A stretch of DNA of 5,652 bases from Chloroflexota bacterium (lineage in GTDB: Bacteria; Chloroflexota; Anaerolineae; Anaerolineales; Villigracilaceae): NCBI GenBank assembly GCA_021796315.1, contig JAJYOH010000415.1, positions 1 to 5,652 of the forward strand, in the 5' to 3' direction. Below are positions 1 to 4,201 of the stretch, piece after piece. The first letter of the stretch is position 1. Every line of letters begins with the position of its first letter. Below the pieces are notes generated by a model. That model saw nothing but the letters and a program-made list of their open reading frames with translations. It ran no database searches and was not told the origin of the DNA. The position numbers and the translations under genes were made by a program.

Positions 1-1
1 G

Positions 2-178
2 GAAGAAGATGGCCGCTGGCTGGCGGAAGTAAAGGAATTGCCAGGTGTGTTAACCTATGGCAAAGACCCGGATGAGGCAGTGGCACACGCACAAGCACTG
101 GCTTTGCGTGTCATGGCAGACCGGCTCGAAAATGGCGAAGCCGCCTCCACGCTGATGTTCTCCTTCTCTGCGGCATGA
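2..178 (+). CDS. hicB: HicB-family antitoxin, 3' part (cut by window edge)
   Basis: An open frame enters from the left edge and gives 58 residues ending in TGA. It reads EEDGRWLAEVKELPG, then VLTYGKDPDEAVAHA, then a helix. This is the typical HicB partial RNase H-like fold: strand with E-x-DG-x(3)-AEV, an ELPG turn, a TYG strand and a D-x-x-EA helix. HicB proteins bind and neutralise HicA and often repress their own operon. The visible C-terminus is short (about 12 residues after the helix) and shows no ribbon-helix-helix or HTH domain, so DNA binding by this form is doubtful. The stop overlaps the hicA start (ATGA), so the two are translationally coupled. The order is antitoxin first, the reverse of E. 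coli hicAB. The start lies outside the window. Confidence 0.88.
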   Translation, partial: EEDGRWLAEVKELPGVLTYGKDPDEAVAHAQALALRVMADRLENGEAASTLMFSFSAA

Positions 179-387
179 GCGATTGGAAATCCGTCAAAGC
201 GAAACGTTTGCTGGCCGCGCTCCAACGCATCGGTTGGCGCGTCAAAAGACAGACAGGCTCGCATAAAGTCCTGGAACGTTCAGACTGGCCCGATGTAGTT
301 TTTGCTTTTCATGATAGCGATGAGATTGGACCAAAGATGCTGGCGAGGCTGGCAAAGGTTACAGGATTGAAACCGGAAGATTTGTAA
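175..387 (+). CDS. hicA: HicA-family mRNA interferase toxin
   Basis: This is a 70-residue protein, within the usual HicA size of 60-80. It has the dsRBD-like HicA fold. Residues 5-23 (K-S-V-K-A-K-R-L-L-A-A-L then IGW) form the first helix and turn. RQTGSHKVL carries the conserved G28-S29-H30, where H30 is the expected catalytic histidine. F-A-F-H-D-S-D-E-I-G follows, and a C-terminal helix ends in TGLKPEDL. HicA toxins cleave mRNA without the ribosome and are held in check by HicB. The ATG lies inside the hicB stop (ATGA overlap), which fixes the start. A terminator follows eight bases after the stop, so this is a two-gene operon. No key residue is missing, so the toxin looks intact. Confidence 0.92.
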   Translation: MSDWKSVKAKRLLAALQRIGWRVKRQTGSHKVLERSDWPDVVFAFHDSDEIGPKMLARLAKVTGLKPEDL

Positions 388-394
388 GAAAGTT

Positions 395-422
395 GCGGGC
401 CGCGAACGCCGTCCGCTTTTTT
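395..422 (+). terminator. Rho-independent terminator of hicBA
   Basis: GCGGGC (395-400) pairs with GTCCGC (411-416), giving a 6-bp stem with one G-U pair and a 10-nt loop, followed directly by six T (417-422). It starts 8 bp after the hicA stop. The opposite strand has no T-run after the stem, so it should work for hicBA only and not for the convergent HEPN gene. Confidence 0.72.
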
Positions 423-455
423 GTTTGCGAACGAATTACTTCACTCTGTGAATTC

Positions 456-466
456 GCGGGGTTCTC
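456..466. repeat. Direct repeat GCGGGGTTCTC, left copy
   Basis: An 11-bp sequence identical to 1262-1272 in the same orientation. By eye the similarity continues weakly on both sides: AAT two bases upstream, and AAAGC, GGT, ATC and ATTTA in the same order downstream. This suggests a diverged repeat of about 40 bp. The two copies bracket the MNT/HEPN module. This copy lies about 22 bp beyond the HEPN stop codon. Confidence 0.5.
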
Positions 467-487
467 ACGAAAAGCCAGGTCAGCATC

Positions 488-871
488 TTATTTAATGTTG
501 AGTTTACTTCGGACGAATTTCCACACACGCTTCGCCGCGTTCAAAGCATCTTCGGCGGTATCCGCGTTGATGTTAATTCCGGGATAACGCACAATCACGG
601 CAAATCGGTTTAACATTTCAGATTCGCGTTTTATGGCTCTGAATCCCGCATCCTGTGAAGCACAGAGAAGAAGGAGCGGTAGTAATTCATGGCTGCGCTC
701 GAACTCCACATCTTGTTCCTGCAAATAAGCCTTGAGATGTTTTTCGGCGCATTGCTGGCAATGAAAGCAGGCGGTGTCCGATATGGGAGTCTCGCCTGCG
801 TGCAATAGCAAGTCAGCGCCATAAAAATCCTCTTCAGCTTTGAACACCCATTCTTTAGTTATATCTTTCAT
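488..871 (-). CDS. HEPN-domain protein, partner of MNT nucleotidyltransferase
   Basis: This is a 127-residue all-helical protein of the HEPN family (PF05168-like). The signature helix is C-F-H-C-Q-Q-C-A-E-K-H-L-K-A-Y-L at about 35-50, preceded by AEEDFYGADLLL (12-23) and followed by ERSHELLPLL (58-67) and the characteristic V-R-Y-P-G (94-98). HEPN proteins paired with MNT enzymes act as toxins (RNases) or as helpers of the nucleotidyltransferase. The catalytic R-x(4-6)-H motif of HepT/RNase HEPNs is not visible here: no histidine has an arginine 5-7 residues upstream. Nuclease activity is therefore uncertain. The frame stays open upstream to 1015, but the chosen ATG has an AAAGGGG ribosome site 10 nt before it and begins the conserved domain. 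It overlaps the MNT gene by 17 bp, so the pair is co-translated. It is unusually cysteine-rich for its size (C35, C38, C41, C70). Confidence 0.85.
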   Translation of the reverse strand: MKDITKEWVFKAEEDFYGADLLLHAGETPISDTACFHCQQCAEKHLKAYLQEQDVEFERSHELLPLLLLCASQDAGFRAIKRESEMLNRFAVIVRYPGININADTAEDALNAAKRVWKFVRSKLNIK

Positions 872-1223
872 ACAGGATTTTCCCCTTTCTGGTAATTTCA
901 CGTAAAAACCAATCTCCCATTTTTTTTCGTTTTTCAAGAACCTGTCGCGAACGGACAACGACATCCACGCTAAATTCCAAATCCGGCAGGGAATCGCCAA
1001 CTTCGAGAATCGCATCCATCTCCCCTTTGGGTGTATCCATCACCACCAACAAATCCACATCGCTCCAGGCAGTCGGTTTTCCATACGCGTGCGAGCCGAA
1101 TAGAATGATCTGCTCTGGGTCGAATTTTTCGGCGATGTGCTTTGCAATCGCGCGAATCGTCTTCATCGGAATGCGTTTGCGTTTATTTAGCGGGGGGACT
1201 TGAAAAACCTTTGGGGTCTCCAT
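855..1223 (-). CDS. MNT-type minimal nucleotidyltransferase
   Basis: This is a 122-residue protein of the DNA polymerase beta superfamily. The signature is L-F-G-S-H-A-Y-G (41-48) followed by S-D-V-D-L-L-V (54-60), which carries the metal-binding D55 and D57. The third acidic residue is D87 in FSVDVVV. In studied MntA-HepT pairs the MNT enzyme adds AMP groups to the HEPN toxin and so acts as antitoxin; here that role is inference. It is first in a two-gene minus-strand unit and overlaps the HEPN gene by 17 bp. The start is unsure. The ATG at 1223 has no ribosome site. A TTG at 1241 has GGGAGG 7 nt upstream. An ATG at 1166 begins the conserved core (MKTIRAIAKHIAEKF) but has no ribosome site either. 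The first codons after 1223 lie in a copy of a dispersed hairpin repeat. Confidence 0.85.
   Translation of the reverse strand: METPKVFQVPPLNKRKRIPMKTIRAIAKHIAEKFDPEQIILFGSHAYGKPTAWSDVDLLVVMDTPKGEMDAILEVGDSLPDLEFSVDVVVRSRQVLEKRKKMGDWFLREITRKGKILYERYN
882..888 (-). promoter_or_regulatory. Ribosome binding site that sets the HEPN start
   Basis: Read on the minus strand this is AAAGGGG, 10 nt before the ATG at 871 and inside the 3' end of the MNT gene. It supports the 127-residue HEPN over the longer 175-residue reading from 1015, whose extra N-terminus is only the MNT gene read in another frame. Confidence 0.6.
1205..1220. repeat. Half-copy of the hairpin repeat inside the MNT 5' end
   Basis: AAACCTTTGGGGTCTC matches AAACCTTTAGGGTCTC at 1317-1332 at 15 of 16 bases in the same orientation. 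On the minus strand it encodes the first residues after the ATG at 1223 (ETPKVF). This places the N-terminal extension of the MNT protein in repeat DNA. Confidence 0.6.
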
Positions 1224-1261
1224 GCTGGAATTATACGTCAACTTACTTCCTCCCAAAATCT

Positions 1262-1277
1262 GCGGGGTTCTCGCCCC
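1262..1277. repeat. Direct repeat GCGGGGTTCTC, right copy, within a small hairpin
   Basis: Positions 1262-1272 repeat 456-466 exactly. Here GGGG (1264-1267) can also pair with CCCC (1274-1277) over a 6-nt loop, which the left copy cannot do. It lies upstream of the MNT gene on the minus strand. No T-run follows on either strand, so it is not a clear terminator. Confidence 0.45.
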
Positions 1278-1298
1278 AAAGCTCGGTATCCCATTTAT

Positions 1299-1331
1299 AG
1301 ACTCTAAAAGTTTTAGAAACCTTTAGGGTCT
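1299..1331. repeat. 33-bp hairpin repeat
   Basis: Left arm AGACTCTAAAAGTTT (1299-1313), loop TAG and right arm AAACCTTTAGGGTCT (1317-1331). The arms pair at 13 of 15 positions plus one wobble on each strand. Its right arm recurs at 1205-1220. The RNase H remnant stops matching its family just where this repeat begins, so the repeat probably marks a rearrangement point. It has no terminal T-run, so it looks more like a REP-type dispersed repeat than a terminator. Confidence 0.6.
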
Positions 1332-1518
1332 CTTCAGCACGAGCAATTAATTGAAATAACATGGCGTTCGTTGACAAGCGCGCCAGCTTGGTGTTGCACT
1401 TCCCAGCCTAGACCCGGGTCATGGCCGCCTCAGAATAGATCGGCCAATCGAGTTTATGTTTCGACAAATAATCCAGGGCGCACACAATGGCTAAAAATTC
1501 ACGTGAATTCGCGCAGTC
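1330..1518 (-). pseudogene. Decayed ribonuclease H fragment
   Basis: The minus strand from 1518 to 1330 reads in one frame ANSREFLAIVCALDYLSKHK, then LDWPIYSEAAMTRV, a TAG stop, then AGKCNTKLARLSTNAMLFQL and IARAEE. This follows the RNase HI pattern of a GEFLAIVHAL helix, PIYSDS, then KCNTKL and LIxRAE before the W-L end. It is clearly dead. There is an internal stop. The YSDS motif appears to have lost two residues, including the catalytic Asp. The N-terminal half is absent: element A begins at the broken end, and only about 40 bp then remain before the LCP stop codon. The C-terminal part ends at the 33-bp hairpin repeat. The match was recognised by eye; the identity is fairly secure because several motifs occur in order. 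Confidence 0.7.
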
Positions 1519-1520
1519 TA

Positions 1521-1671
1521 GGAGTTTGTCGGAGAGCAGTGATTCGCGATGTAAAATGCCAATTTGAACCGCTAAGAGCGCAAAGAACGCGAAGTGTTAA
1601 GGGCTTTCTTGGCGGTCTTAGCGTGCTTCGCGGTAAAAAACTGACACGGATTGATTTCTCCGACAGCCTGC
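1521..1671. mobile_element. MITE-like element with TIRs, copy A
   Basis: A 151-bp non-coding element. TGTCGGAGA (1527-1535) is inverted as TCTCCGACA (1657-1665). With the outer bases, the ends read TA-GGAGTTTGTCGGAGA and, reverse-complemented, TA-GCAGGCTGTCGGAGA. Both ends sit in CTAG (1518-1521 and 1671-1674), consistent with TA target duplication. TA duplication with preference for CTAG is known for IS630/Tc1-type elements, so mobilisation in trans by such a transposase is an inference. The centre is an imperfect hairpin: arms 1568-1594 and 1608-1634 match at 21 of 27, each made of three 9-nt units of form NNCGCNAAG. There is no transposase gene. A second, inverted copy lies at 4060-4201. 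It adjoins the broken end of the RNase H remnant. Confidence 0.75.
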
Positions 1672-1713
1672 TAGCGGAAGGAAAAACAGGGACACATTAC
1701 TTATGCAAGAGGT

Positions 1714-3216
1714 CTAATATCCTGCCGGGAGTTTGGAAACCCAATCGTTCCCAACTCTGATTTCTATATCGACTGCCGAGGCCGGATCACTTTTGAAAAG
1801 GATTTGGTTGCTGCTCGTTATACCAAACATGGAGATCAAATACCGCAAGGCATACAACTTGGGAGAGTATACAACTACGGTCGTTTGGTCAGAGACCCCG
1901 GTCGGAGTGCCAAGCTCTGTTACTTGCATGCCCTGCGAGATCAGGAAGTTGCCCGTACGGGTATCAAGTTGGGCCGTGTAGGTATTATTCGTAACGCGCA
2001 CACGAGCGCCATCTGCTTTCATTAAAGCCACTGGATCGCCCTGCGCGATCGGGCTGACCGGTCCGCCCGAAGTAAAGATTTCATCACGTAAAAGGCGGAT
2101 CTTATCCGGGACAGGTTTGATGACGCTCGCATTCTGACCGCCTAATATCACATTCTCAAAGACAGTCATGCTGTTGTCAATGACGCCCTGCTTAATGCTT
2201 TCGACGGGAATATCCTTCGCCAAAACCGCCAGTTTGAGGGCGTCATCGAACGACATGTTGGTGCTAATTCCTGCGGAAAAAATTTTATACATTTGCGGCG
2301 CTTGAGCCATCAATTTAGGGAAGTACTCCGGGCTGAATACTTTTTCGCGAATCCCGAGAATCACTTTCTGCTGACGCTTGGCGCGGCCCACATCGCCATC
2401 AGTACATCCCTTGGATTCCTCGCGGCAACGCGCATAGGCCAGGGCAATTTGACCGGTCAAATGCCGCATACCGCAACAGGTGATCCTAACGTGATCCTTG
2501 CCGGTACCCATAGGGTCAAGCACCAAATTCTCATCCGAATAGACATCAACGCCGCCAATCTCATTAATGAGTGAGACAAAGGTATCAAAGCTTACTTGAA
2601 CATAGTATTGGACAGGCACGCCGACAAATTGCGAGACAGTTTTCATCGCCAGACCAGGGCCGCCGCCCGGCAATTTAGCGGCCTCACCAGTAGTCCAGGC
2701 TGTGTTGATGCGGCTATAGGTAAATCCGGGGATGTTAACCCACAAATCGCGCGGAATGGATAACATCCCTGCCGTTTTTGTGGCAGGGTCAACGGTTAAT
2801 AAAATGATAGTATCCGTACATTGCGGGCAATCACTTTCGGAGATATCGCCGCCGCGCAGGCCAAAGAACACGATATTGATCCGGCTGGCGCCGTCCCATT
2901 GTGGGTACTGCACTTCTGGCGCGGCAACTTCGGGCGTCGGCGGCAGCTGCGAAATATCGACAGGCGTTCCCTGAGAATTGACCGCCGGGGACCCAACACC
3001 CAAATCCGCACTTCCGCCCGGACATGTGGGCAGCGGAATGCCAGATAAAGAAGTCAATTTCCAACAGGCCGTAAAGTTGCGCGCAAAGATAAACAGCCCG
3101 ACGGCTGCAACCGCCATAACGCCCCAGAAAACCAACTGGCGCACGGACAGTCTCCGCATTTTCGGGAATTTTATATTTTTCAAAAGATCTTTCAAGGTAT
3201 CCAGAATATTTTTCAT
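1714..3216 (-). CDS. LytR-CpsA-Psr (LCP) family protein with LytR_C domain
   Basis: This 500-residue protein is anchored by one N-terminal membrane helix (about 28-46), with a short basic cytoplasmic tail in front. A proline-rich linker (about 60-108) follows. The LCP domain runs from about 112 to 300: INIVFFGLRG, TDTIILLTVDP (134-144), SIPRDLWV (153-160), the YSRIN element (167-171), then GRAKRQQ (277-283), which carries conserved arginines. A LytR_C-like domain spans about 403-495 (RVRVTNNT...). LCP enzymes move undecaprenyl-linked glycopolymers onto peptidoglycan outside the membrane. Eight cysteines lie beyond the membrane helix (51, 65, 130, 133, 247, 248, 264, 271), suggesting disulfides. 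It is the last gene of the Trm112/HEAT/LCP unit. Its ATG is 3 bp after the HEAT stop with only a weak ribosome site, so translational coupling is likely. The stop is TAG at 1716-1714. Confidence 0.93.
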   Translation of the reverse strand: MKNILDTLKDLLKNIKFPKMRRLSVRQLVFWGVMAVAAVGLFIFARNFTACWKLTSLSGIPLPTCPGGSADLGVGSPAVNSQGTPVDISQLPPTPEVAAPEVQYPQWDGASRINIVFFGLRGGDISESDCPQCTDTIILLTVDPATKTAGMLSIPRDLWVNIPGFTYSRINTAWTTGEAAKLPGGGPGLAMKTVSQFVGVPVQYYVQVSFDTFVSLINEIGGVDVYSDENLVLDPMGTGKDHVRITCCGMRHLTGQIALAYARCREESKGCTDGDVGRAKRQQKVILGIREKVFSPEYFPKLMAQAPQMYKIFSAGISTNMSFDDALKLAVLAKDIPVESIKQGVIDNSMTVFENVILGGQNASVIKPVPDKIRLLRDEIFTSGGPVSPIAQGDPVALMKADGARVRVTNNTYTAQLDTRTGNFLISQGMQVTELGTPTGVSDQTTVVVYSPKLYALRYLISMFGITSSNQILFKSDPASAVDIEIRVGNDWVSKLPAGY

Positions 3217-3219
3217 GGG

Positions 3220-3795
3220 TTACTCAGGCTTAATATATATCATATTCAGGCCAAGTCGTTCGAGACCTTCATTTGCCCAATAATTCAACATGGCTGAATC
3301 TGACTCTGCGGCCTTCAACAGAGTTGGGATGGCGCGCTGATCTTGTAGTTCCGCCAGGGCGCGCATCATCTGAATTCGCGCGGATTGTGAGACACTCTCC
3401 AATGCGCTAAGCAGGATGGGCACAGCCGGTTTGCCGATGGCGATGAGCGCATTGGCGGATAGAGCTCCAACCATGCTGTCGGCATCGTTCAAAGCCCGGA
3501 CAAGCAGCGGCGCGGCCTCTTCAAACGGGTGCGCGGCGAGTGCCAGCGCCGCGGCTTGACGGACTTCTACCGAAGAGTCGTTCAGTGCGGTTAAAAACAA
3601 ACCGGCCTCAACATCAGGAATTTGCGCCAGAGTTCGAACCGCCCACCAACGCTGATCTGCGTCTGAAGATTCCAACAAAGCTCTTAACGCAACGAGCGCA
3701 GAGTCGCCCAATTGCGCCAGTTCTGACGCAGCGGCTTCGGCACGAGATTCATCTCCACTGGTCAGGTCCACCAGCAGATCGTCCAGGAAAGACAC
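3220..3795 (-). CDS. HEAT-repeat protein
   Basis: A 191-residue cytoplasmic protein made of tandem helical HEAT/PBS-lyase-like repeats of about 30 residues. Examples are D-Q-R-W-W-A-V-R-T-L-A-Q-I, then V-E-V-R-Q-A-A-A-L-A-L-A, then M-V-G-A-L-S-A-N-A-L-I-A-I-G-K-P-A-V-P, then ARIQMMRALAEL and the capping ANEGLERLGL. Such repeats form a scaffold for protein binding; no catalytic motif is seen. The frame is open back to 3870, but that start would overlap the Trm112 gene by 65 bp with low-complexity, unconserved residues. The GTG at 3795, 10 bp after the Trm112 stop, gives VSFLDDLLVDLTSGDESRAE, a natural N-terminus. Its ribosome site is weak, which fits coupled translation. The partner is not known; linkage to Trm112 and LCP genes suggests one operon function. 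Confidence 0.85.
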   Translation of the reverse strand: MSFLDDLLVDLTSGDESRAEAAASELAQLGDSALVALRALLESSDADQRWWAVRTLAQIPDVEAGLFLTALNDSSVEVRQAAALALAAHPFEEAAPLLVRALNDADSMVGALSANALIAIGKPAVPILLSALESVSQSARIQMMRALAELQDQRAIPTLLKAAESDSAMLNYWANEGLERLGLNMIYIKPE

Positions 3796-3805
3796 GGAAG
3801 ACTCG

Positions 3806-4024
3806 TTATTTGGAGGGCGGCGGAACGGGCAGTTTATCCTGCGCCGTGTCGATCCACTTATCCCCTTCATCGATCAACATGACCGGGATATCATCCACAA
3901 TTGGGTACTTGCGGCCACAATCCTGACAGATCAGCCAGGTATCCTTGTGAAGTTTCAGCAGTCCATCTTTTTCGCGGACGCAGTTCGGGCAACGCAAAAT
4001 TTCAAGCAAATCTTTACTGACCAT
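3806..4024 (-). CDS. Trm112-like zinc-binding protein
   Basis: A 72-residue protein with two CxxC pairs, R-C-P-N-C (C12, C15) and I-C-Q-D-C-G (C33, C36), followed by R-K-Y-P-I-V-D-D-I-P-V-M-L. This is the hallmark of the Trm112/YcaR family zinc ribbon. Eukaryotic and archaeal Trm112 activates methyltransferases; bacterial stand-alone members are small and mostly uncharacterised, so partner and role are open. The ATG at 4024 has GGAG 5 nt upstream. It is the first gene of the unit with the HEAT and LCP genes. Element B ends 35 bp upstream and separates it from vanW. Length and motifs are complete. Confidence 0.9.
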   Translation of the reverse strand: MVSKDLLEILRCPNCVREKDGLLKLHKDTWLICQDCGRKYPIVDDIPVMLIDEGDKWIDTAQDKLPVPPPSK

Positions 4025-4059
4025 TTCTACTCCAATCCGGGCGCAATTTTACCATGCCA

Positions 4060-4201
4060 GCAGGCTGTCGGAGAATTTCACCAGCAGGCACTTTTGCCGC
4101 GCAGAGCGCGAAGCTTTAAAAGCTATTCTTGGCATTCTTAGCGTGCTGCGCGGTTCGAATTGGCGCTTTGCATCACGAAACACTGCTCTCCGACAGCATG
4201 T
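4060..4201. mobile_element. MITE-like element with TIRs, copy B (inverted)
   Basis: A 142-bp non-coding element with 11-bp perfect inverted ends, GCTGTCGGAGA (4064-4074) and TCTCCGACAGC (4187-4197). The right end is followed by TA (4202-4203). The left end is preceded by CA (4058-4059), probably a mutated TA. Reverse-complemented, its right 46 bases match the left 46 of copy A at 40 positions, so the copies are inverted to each other. The centre holds arms 4096-4113 and 4128-4154, made of two and three NNCGCNAAG-like 9-mers, with a small perfect hairpin AGCTTT-A-AAAGCT (4112-4124) between them. It fills the gap between the vanW stop and the Trm112 gene and may act as a transcription barrier there. 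Confidence 0.75.

Noticed and set aside
395..422. The hicA terminator as a bidirectional terminator for HEPN
   Set aside because: On the minus strand the stem is not followed by a T-run.
872..1015. Longer HEPN start giving 175 residues
   Set aside because: The extra 48 residues are the MNT gene in another frame; the ATG at 871 has its own ribosome site and starts the conserved domain.
1230..1235. TATAAT box as a firm promoter for the MNT gene
   Set aside because: No good -35 hexamer lies 16-18 bp upstream, and the transcript would start almost at the ATG; too weak to list as a feature.
1568..1634. 9-mer units in the element as a CRISPR or tandem-repeat array
   Set aside because: There are only three diverged units per arm, arranged as an inverted pair with no spacers.
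1674..1713. Remaining N-terminal part of the RNase H gene beyond element A
   Set aside because: Only 40 bp remain before the LCP stop, and they show no RNase H residues in the expected frame.
1371..1760. 129-codon plus-strand ORF
   Set aside because: It runs across the RNase H relic, element A and the LCP 3' end on the opposite strand, and its product shows no domain-like pattern.
3796..3870. Longer HEAT protein start at 3870
   Set aside because: It would overlap the Trm112 gene by 65 bp and add an arginine/proline-rich tail unlike the repeats; the GTG at 3795 fits better.
4040..4074. Promoter for the Trm112 gene formed by the end of element B (CCGACA with TAAAAT)
   Set aside because: The spacing is only about 14 bp, too short for a usual sigma-70 promoter.
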